A DNA stretch of 64,000 nucleotides from Isoetes taiwanensis (GCA_021234155.1 JAJEKV010000049.1:4523001-4587000), one strand, 5' to 3'. Counted from the first letter of the stretch, positions 1-11,533 are shown. The notes: a model not told the origin generated them from the sequence alone. A program made the numbers and translations.

Positions 1-2024
1 AACCTTGTCTGAGTTGAATGGCCAAATCCCAGTTGCTCTAGACCCAGCCTTGATGTTGCTAGGTGTCAACCCTGATTCAATGGCCTGTGAAATGAGCTCT
101 GCAATGTCCTCCCTCTTCGGCTCTGTCCTCCCTTTGCTAACCATGTAAGAAGATCTCAATCTTTTGAAGGCTGCCTTGAATGGTGCAAAACATGCAACAT
201 CCAAAGGTTGCAACCTATGTGATGTGTGGGCTGGAAGCAGGGAAAAATGTATGCCCATTTCCTTAGCTGCCAAAATAACCTCCAATTCCACATGGTTGCA
301 ATGGCCATCCAATATTATCAGGTGTGGCCTTGATGGAGATAGTCCACCAGAAACCCTAGCAACAAAATGCGACAACCAAGACTTGAACAATTCTGTTGTC
401 ATCCAGGCCGAGGGCTGGACAGCTTGAATTGCCCCTTCCTCACATCTGGCAATGTTATCTTGCCTCATCCGAGTACCCTTGAAGATGTATAAATTAGGTA
501 TCTTAAACCCTTCAGCATTTACACATACCAGTATTGTAACTCATTCCCTATTGTTCATGACAACCTCATTTACCCTGTTCTCCCCTTTCCTACCTATGAT
601 CTTCATTCCCTTCGCCTTCCCAGCTTGAATGCCACCAGATTCTCTTGTGTCATAGCACGAGCCCGAGCAATATCTAATGTCTCTGCACTCCTTAATGCAA
701 CCTCTGAATGCCTTTGTTTGAACAGCTTCCACCATTTACTCCTAGGAACCCCGCAAAAGTTTGAGTTGCCCCCCTCCATAGCCATCTGTGCTGCCCATTC
801 TTTTACAACCGAGAGGGTAACCCCCATTCCCTGCTCGGCCCTGGACAGTGCCCAGTTGACTAACTCTTCCTCTTGTAGAGTCGTTAGAATTTGTGGATTA
901 CCAGTCTGCTTATGAGTTATACGGCCATACAGCTAGTTTCTTATTGTTGACTCTAGGATTTCAGACCTTCTAGATGAATCCAAGATGTCTGCCATTTGAT
1001 CTTCAGTCCACTACCCTCGTTTGCTTGGCCTCCTTGGCATTGTGGGAGATGCAGCACTGATTTGTGGTGCCCGATGCTTCCTCCTTGGCGCAGTGACTCG
1101 TTTCCTTGATGTAGGTACTCTATTACTGGCTTCACCATCGTCCCCTCTCCGACCTCTTGTGGAAACCATGTCTGATATCATGCTCCTCACAGCCTGATAT
1201 CGATAAGCTTGAAATTTGGAAGGTGAAGTTGCCTTTTATTCTGTTGGGAGCCATAGCGGGAGCTTGGTATTCAAATTGGACTTCGGTAATCGAGTGCTCT
1301 GGAATGGGCGTGAATTCAAGCAAGGGGCATTGAATTCTACTTTCAAATCGATATGATCAGGTTTCTTAACACAGGCATGAGTGTGAACATCTGTTCCACA
1401 ATTGTGGCACCAATTACACGATGGCGGGAAGCAGGGGTTCACGCAATGCGGAGCTCTGTTACACGACTATGGAGAACAGATGCACGACAACTGGCAACTG
1501 GGCTAACGCATCGCGTAGCTCTGTCGCAGTTGCAGGCACCAGTTGCACGACATCGGGTCACAGGACTAACGCATGACGACCAGGCCATAACAGTCACAGA
1601 ACGTCCACATAACGTCAACGGGTCACACACGTGGTGAAGCCGAGCCTCCATCCCACGGTAGAAAGGCTAGTCGGCATGACACATGGCGATATCGCGTGGG
1701 AAGCGACGGGGGGGTGAATCGTGCTGCGAGGGACAGTCACGATAGGAGGCAACCATACCCTAAGTGCGACCCTTTGTATTTTTTAAAACTTGTAACCATT
1801 GTTAAACCATTGAATTATCACGTATAAACAATGAATACACCAAAATGTGCAAAGACATGCACAACTCAGTGGTTCGATGAAGCCAGAGCCTGAACCTGAT
1901 AAGCTCTGGCAAATGAAGCACCTGCAGATAAATCATATGCAGTGGCAGCTACAGCACATGCAATGTCCACAACCAAAAAGCGAGATTCAGAGGTACAGAA
2001 ATGCAAGAGGAATGAAAACTGAAT
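1..2024 (-). mobile_element. pogo/Tigger-type DNA transposon, copy 1 (5' half only, dead)
   Basis: This stretch matches 4131-6262 almost base for base at an offset of 4,130, so it is a second copy of the element there, entering from beyond the left edge. Reading on the minus strand gives the N-terminal half of a DDE transposase. Compared with copy 2 it has lost 79 bp near 635-637, which removes the NADETG block holding the first catalytic Asp, and about 34 bp near 976, which removes part of the helix-turn-helix. It shares three in-frame stops with copy 2, at 541-543 (TGA), 933-935 (TAG) and 1011-1013 (TAG). The similarity ends close to 2024. I could not define terminal inverted repeats. Confidence 0.85.
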
Positions 2025-5000
2025 GAAAGGGCTCGTTGTGATAAGGGCTCGTTGTGATACTGATTTGATCCACTGTCAGATTGTGGTCACTGAAGAAGAC
2101 ATCGTTTTATTTCAGAGCCCTGTTGGTCCTTGATTGCTTCCACTCATCTATGCAATGGCGCCACTGGACGACTTCGCCTTCCACTCTTTTCCTACTCTTT
2201 TTGGCTGATCTCCTACTCTTTTTTACTTCTCCTCTCATGCCAATGGTGATCTAGATTGTGGCCTGCGGGTCAATATTTTTTGGTGAACATCTTTTGTATC
2301 AGCCCTCGGGCCATCTTTTGTATCAGCCCTCGGGCTTATTTTAAAATGAAAATGAGTTATTGACTCTTTAGTATTCGTCTGAACACTTGCAAACAATGAA
2401 CTTCAGTTTTGGTCTTAACACAGTTGTTAATTACATATAATATCTGTGTGTGTGTGCTTAGCATGATCTGATTGAAACAGAACTTCAGAGATTGGGCTGA
2501 TGCTCCCTTTTATGGTAAAGACCACTGTTTGCTATATTACATCCCAGAGATTTGATTTTTATGTTAACAAATATATCAAACTTAAATATACAATGCAATG
2601 AATGTAGGGTTCATTTCATAGTTAATATTGTGTTGCTGCTACATATGTAGCTACCTTAGTTGTCTATGGTCTCGTCACTGTCTTCAGATACCTGCCAACA
2701 ACAAATGTTAGTATTGTATCACGAATGCCAGAATCCTTTATGCCCTTGCTGTATACTAAACGCACCTGGTTAATGAAAGAGTTGCCCTCCTCGAATCTTG
2801 GTGTTGGTACCGACCCTTCAGACATATTTGCCCTCCAAGTCTTTGCAAACTCCACATCCATTCCTCTGGCCTGGGAGATTATGTCCTTGTCCACACCTAT
2901 TTCGACCATTTCTTGAATGATCCTAACCTTGTCTCTAGCCTTATCCATGTCATGCTGAGGTCCAGAATGTGCTGCTGCATAATTGACCCAACCTTGTATG
3001 TCCAATCTCATGGAATTCCCAGGGCCAATATCAGCGTGTGGCTGTGACTCACCCTCCCTGTTGACCAAGTCCCATGTCTTCAATGGTGACCTGATTGTAC
3101 TAATGGAGTTTGGGACAGGTCTGACCAGAGGCAGGAAGCCTTCTATATCCTGCACACCAGCAATGTCTCCCGAGCATAAGTGGGTGTCTTCCAAGCTGCA
3201 CATGACATGCACTTCCTCTTCAATGTCATGGGCAATTGCATGATTACTCATGACAGGTGTGGTCAATCCACTAACCTGCTGACCTTCAGGTTCCATGGTA
3301 AATGATGTTTTCACTATTGGATCCCTGATTGGACTCAACCCTTGCCTTATTCTCATTCGGTTTCTAACCTCTAACCTTTTGCTTCTCACCTCATCACTCA
3401 TTGGCCTCTGGAAGCTAAAGACTGCAGCCACTCTTGAAATGCCCCTGGGGTACATGAGTGCTCTAAGTCTAGCAGTAGAGGCTTCAAATTCTGCTTCAGC
3501 CTTCTTCCTATTTTCGCTTTCTATTCTGTTGAGCTCTCTTGGCAACCTCTTGCCTTTCCAATTTCCTTCTTGCAATTTTGAGTTTCCTGGCAGCAACTTG
3601 CTCATTCTTAAGTTTTGCAGCCTCAACCCTTCTAGCCATCTCAGCAGCCAAGGCCTCACAAAAGCCATCACTAGAGATGTGCACCCTTCCACTCAGGTCT
3701 GGGATTAAACCATGATTCCTTGCCCTCGTGGTCTGAGACTGTTGCATGTAGGCCTGTGATGTCCTCACGTCTGTAGGGAACTGCACACATGCATGTGCTG
3801 TTCCCATGTCACCAGATGGTACCACATGCTAGGGTCTCAAGGTTGCATCAATGACCTCACGATCCCCATCTCGTGTGCCTTCATCGTGAGAGGGATGCAC
3901 ATCATGGCTGATAATATCCACATGGTCAGGTACATGTTCATGGCCACCAACTGGCTGCTGCCCACCTTGCTCGCCAGCTGGACGTGGTGCCTCCCATAAC
4001 TGTTGCAAGTCAGCCATGTTGAATTGCTCCAATTCCTCTTCCCCCAAGTTGGCTGCATCTTCTTGGCACAACTTTGCATAACCTGCTCTATGGGCACTCT
4101 ACCAAACCTGCCACTTTCCTGGCCTGGCTTAACCTTGTCTGAGTTGAATGGCCAAATCCCAGTTGCTCTAAACCCAGCCTTGATGTTGCTAGGTGTCAAC
4201 CCTGATTCAATGGCCTGTGAAATGAGCTCTGCAATGTCCTCCCTCTTCGGCTCTGTCCTCCCTTTGCTAACCATGTAAGAAGATCTCAATCTTTTGAAGG
4301 CTGCCTTGAATGGTGCAAAACATGCAACATCCAAAGGTTGCAACCTATGTGATGTGTGGGCTGGAAGCAGGGAAAAATGTATGCCCATTTCCTTAGCTGC
4401 CAAAATAACCTCCAATTCCACATGGTTGCAATGGCCATCCAATATTATCAGGTGTGGCCTTGATGGAGATAGTCCACCAGAAACCCTAGCAACAAAATGC
4501 GACAACCAAGACTTGAACAATTCTGTTGTCATCCAGGCCGAGGGCTGGACAGCTTGAATTGCCCCTTCCTCACATCTGGCAATGTTATCTTGCCTCATCC
4601 GAGTACCCTTGAAGATGTATAAATTAGGTATCTTAAACCCTTCAGCATTTACACATACCAGTATTGTAACTCATTCCCTATTGTTCATGACAACCTCATT
4701 TACCCTGTTCTCCCCTTTCCTACCTATGATCTTCATTCCCTTCGCCTTCCCAGCTTGAATGCCAGTCTCATCAGCATTCCAGATCCTAGAGGCCGGGAAA
4801 TCGAACTCGTCATAGATTTGTCTCAGACCAGCATAGAAGTTATCTAGATTCTCTTGTGTCATAGCACGAGCCCGAGCAATATCTAATGTCTCTGCACTCC
4901 TTAATGCAACCTCTGGATGCCTTTGTTTGAACAGCTTCCACCATTTACTCCCAGGAACCCCGCAAAAGTCTGAGTTGCCCCCCTCCATAGCCATCTGTGC

Positions 5001-6262
5001 TGCCCATTCTTTTACAGCCGAGAGGGTAACCCCCATTCCCTGCTCGGCCCTGGACAGTGCCCAGTTGACTAACGCTTCCTCTTGTAGAGTCGTTAGAATT
5101 TGTGGATTACCAGTCTGCTTACGAGTTATACGGCCATACAGCTAGTTTCTTATTGTTGACTCTAGGATTTCAGACCTTCTAGATGCCTCTCTAACAGATA
5201 TACCATACTCACTTACCTCATCCAAGATGTCTGCCATTTGATCTTCAGTCCACTACCCTCGTTTGCTTGGCCTCCTTGGCATTGTGGGAGATGCAGCACT
5301 GATTTGTGGTGCCCGACGCTTCCTCCTTGGCGCAGTGACTCGTTTCCTTGATGTAGGTACTCTATTACTGGCTTCACCATCGTCCCCTCTCCGACCTCTT
5401 GTGGAAACCATGTCTGATATCATGCTCCTCACAGCCTGATATCGATAAGCTTGAAATTTGGAAGGTGAAGTTGCCTTTTATTCTGTTGGGAGCCACAACG
5501 GGAGCTTGGTATTCAAATTGGACTTCCGTAATCGAGTGCTCTGGAATGGGCGCGAATTCAAGCAAGGGGCATTGAATTCTACTTTCGAATCGATATGATC
5601 AGGTTTCTTAACACAGGCATGAGTGTGAACATCTGTTCCACAATTGTGGACGCCAATTACACGACGGCGGGAAGCAGGGGTTCACGCAATGCGGAGCTCT
5701 GTTACACGACTATGGAGAACAGATGCACGACAACTGGCAACTGGGCTAACGCATCGCGTAGCTCTGTCGCAGTTGCAGGCACCAGTTGCACGACAGCGGG
5801 TCACAGGTTTAATGCATGACGACCAGGCCATAACGGCCACAGAACGTCCACATAACGTCAACGGGTCACACACGTGGTGAAGTCGAGCCTCCATCCCACC
5901 GTGGAATCGGCATGACACATGGCGATATCGCGTGGGAAGCAACGGGGGGTGAATCGTGCTGCGAGGGACAGTCACGATAGGAGGCAACCATACCCTAAGT
6001 GCGACCCTTTGTATTTTTTAAAACTTGTAACCATTGTTAAACCATTGAATTGTCACGTATAAACAATGAATACACCAAAATGTGCAAAGACATGCACAAG
6101 TCAGTGGTTCGATGAAGCCAGAGCCTGAACCTGATAAGCTCTGGCGAATGAAGCACCTGCAGCTAAATCATATGCAGTGGCAGCTACAGCACATGCAATG
6201 GCCACAACCAAAAAGCGAGATTCAGAGGTACAAAAATGCAAGAGGAATGAAAGCTGAATGAT
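2025..6262 (-). mobile_element. pogo/Tigger-type DNA transposon, copy 2
   Basis: This is the fuller copy of the repeated element. Its right end is placed where similarity to copy 1 stops (6262 here, 2024 in copy 1). The left end is not defined: 2025-2660 is AT-rich, non-coding and contains small tandem duplications (for example a 23-bp unit repeated at 2286-2336). If the pair arose by head-to-tail duplication, the unit would be 2025-6262. The right part, 5,300-6,250, is CpG-rich and is the 5' leader of the transposase on the minus strand. No clear TA duplication or terminal repeat was found by eye. Confidence 0.7.
2664..5282 (-). pseudogene. DDE transposase of pogo/Tigger type, inactivated
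   Basis: A DDE_1 superfamily transposase would bind the element's ends and cut and paste it in the nucleus. From the probable start at 5282 the order is: a basic N-terminus, a psq/CENP-B-like helix-turn-helix (WTEDQMADIL onward), a second DNA-binding region (GMGVTLSAVKEWA), then the catalytic domain with NADETG (first Asp, near 4770), ILDGHCNH (second Asp, near 4420) and LQPLDVACFAPFK (third Asp). After the catalytic core comes a Lys/Arg-rich helix, ending at a stop at 3508. An overlapping frame stays open to 2664, which suggests a frameshift near 3525 and a C-terminal extension of several hundred residues, long for this family. In-frame stops at 4671-4673, 5142-5144 and 5253-5255 make this copy dead. 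The family call is secure. Confidence 0.85.
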
Positions 6263-7665
6263 CGATTCTACCTGCTCTGGATGCAGACAGTAAGTTTTGA
6301 ATCACAAAGAAGGGCACGAACTAAGCTTTGCATTTCTTCTGGCTATGGCAGATATGACAACAAAGACTTTTAAGAAACTTTGAGAAGCGATTTCTGCGAC
6401 CCAGCTGTTGTGCGACACAGCTGTTTGCCAGTTTTGCAGAACCGGAGCTCAAAGGGCAGCCCTATGACCCTGTGCCAAAAACCTAAACTTGCCACAACAC
6501 CTGCTCTGCTCTATTCCACGCAACAAATCTTTTGCGCTGCCAGAGACGGCCAGAGGTAGCCGGATTAGAGAATCCTTGGGTAGTTTGGGTCTGAAGGATG
6601 CCGGAGCTAGCGGATTAGAGAATCCTTGGGCATTTGGGTATGACAGATGCAAAGGAAACCCATGTGACTCTCTAAAAATAAACCTTCGAACTTACACCTA
6701 ATAAAAACAAAAACAGAAAGAAAAAACATCAAGCAACCTACCCAACCTTTAAAAAACGATGGGAATCATCTATAGCAAACCTTATAGCTCCTAGAAAATT
6801 TGCCACCACAAATAAACTTCTACTGAAAATTACGAAATTAAACCAGAAACCGTTTTCAATTTGAATTAATCAGAAAAATGCTATCAAATCCAAAATTTTG
6901 AAGGCTACAACATATTACATATATGACCAGCGAAATGCCATCAAATTTAGAGTTTCAATTTCAAAATTTTGAAGCCTGCCTCTCTGCTATTTGGGGGCGT
7001 CCTCCTTCTCCTCCCTAACAGCAGCCTACTCGATTCCCTGCATCCCTATGAATCGATCCTCCTCTAGCTCTTTCCCTTCCTCGCCGGTTCCCGCCTCATG
7101 GTTGCCTATGGTTCTGAATCCGATCCAAGGAACTCCAAGAAAGAAGGAAAAGAAGAAAGGTTCGACGGTTTAGGATCCCATGGGCAGGATTTAGTGCTAA
7201 AATAAAATTTAAACATTCAGTTACACCTCGTTAATTAGCGTTATTATTTAGGGCTAAAAATAGCGTCATTTATGCCATCCGCATGCAAGGACCCATAAAC
7301 ATCATGCCAAACAAAGAAAGGGAAGTGGGTGGTCCCCTCAGTCATGTGTAAGAAAACTGAATCTAATTCTCAAGAGATGGTCAAATAATGGCTCCAAAGT
7401 GCACTATGAATGATGGAAGTGAATGAAGAGTGTGTCATGTGTTAGTGCATGGTTGTGAGGGATGTGATGGATGAATTTGAAGTATGGATATAGTGAATGT
7501 GAATGAGATGACTAGAATATAGATGGTAATGGATGAATTGAAGTATGGATATGGTGAAAGTGAGCCAAATGACTAGAATGTGATGGATGAAAGAGTGAGT
7601 GTGATGATTATGTTATGTGAAGGTCGTGATATGAGATGCATGATGCTATTGTTGCCTCTTTTCTG
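6263..7665. other. No gene seen; AT-rich, partly repetitive spacer
   Basis: No convincing gene is visible here. At 6560-6640 a stretch of about 50 bp containing GGATTAGAGAATCCTTGGG is present twice. At 7390-7630 the sequence is built from diverged copies of GAATGAATG/TGGATGAA words with phrases such as GAAGTATGGATAT repeated, a decayed tandem array. The last five bases, 7661-7665 (TTCTG), form the flank of the copia LTR that follows. Confidence 0.5.
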
Positions 7666-8289
7666 TGTTACAAAACTAGTTCTTCTAAGAAAACTAATTC
7701 CTATTCATGCAATGAGATATCTATGATCAACTAGTTTTAGTATGCAATAGACCATATGAACAATAAAGATATTATTCATAGTAAACCATTGGATATTTTT
7801 TATCGGAATCACTGTAGCAGCATATATTTAACCAAATAATCACGAAAGCCCAAGCCTCAACTCAAGTTGTGCTTAATATGGATCGGAATGATCCTTCTGC
7901 CTTCCGGAATGCTCCCGCCTGCATCTATACTTCTTAGAACTTATCTTTTATCTGCGTCAATCCGGCCGACTTGGAGTCGGCAATCGGCAGATGCAATCAT
8001 GTCTCTTTCAAACACAATTTGGCTCCCAATATGGCGCCTAAACCTCCTCGTCTATACTCAGAAACAATTTATAAGGATAAGATAAAAATAACCCCAATGG
8101 TCATCTTTTCGTTTAATATTAGCTTAACCACTAAGCTATTATAGTCTTCCTTTTCTATAGTCAAGATCCACATGAAAGATCATGTATATCCATTATGCCA
8201 TATTCTAAGTGATCAAAGTCTGCTTGTTCAGGATCTTTCTGCTATGTTACTGCTCCCAATATGTGATGATTAATTTTTCCATTCTTACA
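7666..8289 (-). repeat. copia 3' LTR (minus strand), 624 bp
   Basis: On the minus strand this begins TGTAAGAATGG directly after a purine-rich tract (GAAGGAGGAA, the likely polypurine tract) and ends TTTTGTAACA, giving TG...CA ends. It directly follows the RNase H end of a copia pol. A second LTR of exactly the same length lies inverted at 43511-44134. The flank just outside this LTR, read in element orientation, is CAGAA, identical to the flank outside the other LTR. By eye the two LTRs differ by a few percent, mostly transitions. Confidence 0.9.
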
Positions 8290-9295
8290 TTCCTCCTTCA
8301 TCACATATCTGTGTAACATTTATATCATTCCTGAACTCTACAAACTTGGATTCTGTCAAGGCTTTTGTAACCACATCTGCGATTTGCTTTGCAGTATTTA
8401 TGTACTCCATTTGAAGATATCCTTTCCCTGCCAAAGTCCCTGATGACGCTGTATATTCAGCCTCTGCTGAAGACATGGCAATAGCCTTTTGTTTCTTGCT
8501 TCTCCATGCTATTAGCCCTCCACCTAGGAAGACAGCATATCCTGAGGTCGATTTACGTGTGCTCAGGTCGCCTCCCCGCATCACTATAGGCATAAAGCTT
8601 TAAATTTTCATTATTGTAGGTGATTCCATACTCTGCAGTTCCCTTTAGATATCTCAAAACCCTTTTGCCTGCTAACTAGCGCGCTTTGCTTGGATTGTGG
8701 CACCTTCGGCTTAACACATTAACTATGTAAGCTATGTCCGGGCGTGTATTATTTGTCAGATATAGCAAGCAACTGATCAGAGCCCTGTATGGTACCTTTT
8801 CCATTTCCTTTTTTTCTTCATCAGTAAGTGGAACATCATCAGTCAATTTATGTCCTGGTACTGCTGGAGTTTTAACAGGATGCGCATCATTCATGTTAAA
8901 TCTCTTGAGCATGTTCTGGATATGCGTACATTGCTTTAATTTCAGAATCTTCTTTGATCTATTTCTGATTACTTCAATGCCAAGGAACTGCTTTAATTCT
9001 CCCATATCTGTCATGCTGAATCTTGACATCAGAATATGCTTGCATTTGTTTAGGCAGGTCTTGCTATTGGCAGCCATGATGCAATCGTCCACATATAGGG
9101 CGATTATACAAAAGTCTTCCCCTGATTTAAACCTATATAGGTTTCCATCGTTCTTCAGTTTTTCAAACCCCTGCTCCCTGAGAAAATTATCAATGCACAT
9201 GTACCATTCTCTCGGGGATTGCTTTAGCCCATACACCGCCCTATTGAGTTTCTAGACTTTGTTTTCCTGTGCTTCTATTCCATTTATTGTATCAA
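8285..9295 (-). pseudogene. copia pol remnant: RT C-terminal part plus RNase H
   Basis: This encodes the end of a Ty1/copia polyprotein. Reading down the minus strand gives KLNRAVYGLKQSPREW, the active-site LYVDDCIMA, then FSMTDMGELKQFLGIEV and the link to RNase H, with STSGYAVFLGG, IAWRSKKQKAIAMSSAEAEY and the C-terminal tail ending at 8285. An in-frame TAG lies just before KLNRAVYG near 9253, and the reading breaks between the RT and RNase H blocks (8594-8675). Homology stops abruptly near 9295, so integrase, protease and gag are missing. The end abuts a polypurine tract and LTR. This is a dead fragment, with the family assignment certain. Confidence 0.92.
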
Positions 9296-9697
9296 AATTT
9301 AAAAAACTTGAAAGTGCAATTTTAAGCAACTAAATGATGAAACTAGTGGTTTAGATTGCTTATTCTCTTGTAGTGATAGGAGGGAGATCACTAGATCAGG
9401 GAAATCTAGGGAATTTATTCCTTTCAACCTTCAAGGCCTGTAATAGAACCACAACACACTGCCGATAGTAGTAGATCAGCAAGTGAAGAAAGTCACATGC
9501 TATTGGAGTGGGAGACGCAGGGTCTTCAGGGAAAAGAAGAGCTAGTGATGGCAGTTTCTCTTTTAACAAAAACAATGGCAGATAATAACAAGCAGCTTGT
9601 TACTATGATGGATGTGCATTTTGCAAAAGGTTTGGAGATAGAAAGGGAGAAACTTCAGCTGCAGCAAACTCTGGTTGGTTCATTTAGTGTGATAGAA
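9296..9697 (+). other. Unassigned segment with a possible exon-like open frame
   Basis: Between the copia break and the inverted repeat there is a plus-strand open frame from about 9497 whose reading (GKEELVMAVSLLTKTMADNN, then GLEIEREKLQLQQTL) looks like a coiled-coil segment of a genuine protein, preceded by a possible acceptor at 9530 (TCTTCAG). I do not recognise it. It may be an orphan exon. Confidence 0.25.
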
Positions 9698-9900
9698 AGG
9701 CATTCAAGAAGATGGGGAATTATTTTGCAAGCAAGGTTGCCCTGCAAGTTCCACTCAGGGATAGGTTCTGTACGTACAGAATTATTTTCCTGTACGTATA
9801 AAGTCCAAAAATATGTACTTTTAGGTAAAAAAATGTATTTCCCGTTTTTTTCCCTCGCCGACCGGAAATTTTTTTTTTGCGTAGTTTAAACCTCGGGCCG
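9698..9900 (+). repeat. Left arm of a dispersed inverted repeat (partner 49020-49206)
   Basis: The sequence from ATTCAAGAAGATGGGGAATT through TTCTGTACGTACAGAATTA to the run ending near 9900 occurs as its reverse complement at 49206-49020, with few differences. It contains its own palindrome, CTGTACGTACAG. The arms are about 39 kb apart and enclose the copia 5' LTR. Confidence 0.8.
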
Positions 9901-10330
9901 CTTATTTGAAACGTTTTTCGCTGGTGAAGCAAAATGAGGTTTCGCTTTTGTTTTAAAATAAAAAATAAAAAATAAAAAATATTTTCGCAGTAGTTTAAAT
10001 AGTCGTTTAATTTACGCGAAAACCTGTTTTCGCGATAAGCAAAAACAGAGTTTTTACGAAAAAAAAAAAAATCGATTTTTTTTTTCACGTAGTTTAAATA
10101 GTTGTTTTCGCCACGCCGGTTCAGCCAAGAAAAGCAAAGAAGCGGCTTACTAAAAAAAAAAAATTTCGAATTTTTTTTTTTCGCATAAGCGAAACTGCTA
10201 TTTCGCTTAAGAGATTTTTTTTATTTTTTTTTAATATATATATGTTTAAATGCTCTCTGGTAGTTGGCATAGAGTATTATATTAATTAATTTCTTTAAAG
10301 AATCAAATGAGACATGCAGATACTAGGTAA
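9901..10330. repeat. AT-rich palindromic GCGAAA repeat region
   Basis: Runs of A or T are interrupted by GCGAAAC/GTTTCGC words in both orientations, like those at 48953-49030 on the other side of the dispersed inverted repeat. (AAAAT)n is present near 9955-9980. No gene is visible. The mobile element that follows begins right after AAT at 10329-10331. Confidence 0.6.
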
Positions 10331-10331
10331 T

Positions 10332-10506
10332 CGCATCGATCCGCGACAGCGGATCGGCATTCTAGAATAGGGCGAGCATGCATGTCTTGCATGCATGCGG
10401 GCGGCGCATGCCCTTTCTGGCTAGGGTTTCGCTATTTTAGGGTGGTTTCAGATCTTCGATCTCATCGGCGCTTCCTCTTCTCTCAGCAGTACCTTATTCT
10501 CTTTGA
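10332..10506 (+). repeat. Direct repeat A1 of the miniature element
   Basis: This matches 10689-10863 at equal length (175 bp) with a small number of differences. It opens with CATCGATCCG, six bases, then CGGATC, a short hairpin, followed by ATTCTAGAATAGGGCGAG, which pairs with the end of B1. Confidence 0.9.
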
Positions 10507-10688
10507 TTTATTTCCAGGCAGGGGAGGGGCTTCTTCCTGCCTGGTTTGGCCAAGTTGGCGTTTCTTTCTTGCTGTCCTTTTCCGGCCTTTAGCCTTTGTC
10601 CTGTGACCTTCGTCCTCGATCCTAGTTTGGAAGGAAGTTCTCTGGTATTCGGGCGGTTTGTTGGTTCATGCGAGCCCTATTCTAGAAT

Positions 10689-10863
10689 CACATCGATCCG
10701 CGACAGCGGATCGGCATTCTAGAATAGGGCGAGCATGCATGTCTTGCATGCATGCGGGCGGCGCATGCCCTTTCTGGCTAGGGTTTCGCTATTTTAGGCG
10801 TGGTTCTGCATCTTCGTCTCATCGGCGCTTCCTCTTCTCTCAGCAGTACCTTATTCTCTTTGA
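10689..10863 (+). repeat. Direct repeat A2 of the miniature element
   Basis: Second copy of the 175-bp A block, directly abutting the B1 end at 10688. The B1-A2 junction forms an inverted repeat (GCCCTATTCTAGAAT against ATTCTAGAATAGGGC) around a spacer that itself folds into a hairpin. Confidence 0.9.
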
Positions 10864-11085
10864 ACCCACCCTCCCCCCCTTCTTTGTTTATTGTATTGTG
10901 CATAAATTTTTGTTTATCATGTTCTTCTTCCACCCGCTGGGTGATGCTATCCTCTGGTATGTTTGTGTTGTCTCGTTTGTTGTGTTGGTGATGTGCAGGT
11001 TCAGGTTGGCGAGCGGCATCTGTTTCGACTTCTCCATGCGGGGGTTTTTGGGAGCGATTTTTATGCCTTCCGTTTGTCTAAGCCC

Positions 11086-11170
11086 CTTGCCGAAGGCTTA
11101 TCACTAGGGTTTTTCCTCGAAAACCCGAAAGGGCGGGGTTTTTTAATCCCGGTGATAAGCTTTCGGCAGG
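11086..11170 (+). other. Structured element, copy in miniature element (outer stem, core, tetraloop)
   Basis: The flanks TGCCGAAGGCTTATCAC and GTGATAAGCTTTCGGCA pair over 17 positions with one wobble. They enclose the core GGGTTTTTCCTCGAAAACCC, loop GAAA, GGGCGGGGTTTTTT and CCCGG. The same core with different outer stems is present at 55412-55494 and, on the minus strand, at 12136-12218, 24461-24535 and (decayed) 20281-20350. Confidence 0.8.
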
Positions 11171-11246
11171 TACATCAGCCACTCATCTATTAGCATTGTA
11201 TTTTTTGGGGTCCAAATGATATAATTGGATTTCCCCTTTATTTTTT

Positions 11247-11277
11247 GTGGATAGTTCGCATGTGTGCGGCTATCCAC
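11247..11277 (+). other. Second hairpin with bulged T (miniature element)
   Basis: GTGGATAG, a bulged T, TCGCA, a short loop, TGCGG, CTATCCAC. The counterpart in the large element (55524-55560) has the same bulged T but a different, still paired, stem sequence. Confidence 0.65.
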
Positions 11278-11300
11278 TGTCCACCATTGTAGAAAATCTG

Positions 11301-11533
11301 TGAAAGTTTTCCAGAATGCATTGCATGGTGCTAAATGGTGTAGATGGGCACTTATGGACCCTAGTAAATATTATCCCCATGATATTAAACTGATGGGTAT
11401 ACCTTAGATAAGTCGAATATTTCCTTTAACTAAAAAATATAGTGGATTCTTCATCTCCACATCAAGTGCCAGGGTTAGGGTACCGACGGACAGAGGAGCT
11501 GGTCGCTCCCGGTTTGGTCCACGGCCCATGAAT
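11301..11533. other. Short flank with target-site duplication TGAAT
   Basis: No gene seen. The last five bases, 11529-11533 (TGAAT), are repeated at 28793-28797 immediately after the giant LTR retrotransposon and form its target-site duplication. Confidence 0.8.

Larger units (their letters stand above)
10332..11300 (+). mobile_element. Miniature tyrosine-recombinase-type element with split repeats (A1-B1-A2), no coding capacity
   Basis: A 175-bp block (10332-10506, A1) recurs at 10689-10863 (A2). Between them lie only about 120 bp of unique sequence and a terminal block (B1) ending TATTCTAGAAT at 10688. A1 and A2 each follow the trinucleotide AAT. The B1 end is an inverted match to the start of A (ATTCTAGAATAGGGC). 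This is the arrangement of the 6.35 kb element at 49300-55653, and both share a GATCCG...CGGATC hairpin at the A start, the phrase TTCCACCCGCTGGGTGATGC and two structured segments after A2. The expected B2 end is missing, so the copy is 3'-truncated near 11300. It is a non-autonomous derivative. Confidence 0.75.

Noticed and set aside
164-427. 87-codon plus-strand frame, repeated at 4294-4557
   Set aside because: Antisense shadow of the pogo transposase; its repetition only reflects the element duplication.
8734-9255. 173-codon plus-strand frame
   Set aside because: Antisense of copia RT.
10658-11107. 149-codon plus-strand open frame
   Set aside because: It spans the A2 repeat and non-coding 3' region of the miniature element and has no domain.
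11086-11170. Hammerhead, HDV or twister ribozyme
   Set aside because: The required core motifs (CTGATGA with GAAA, the HDV double pseudoknot, the twister internal loops) are not visible. The fold is conserved but I cannot assign it to a known ribozyme.
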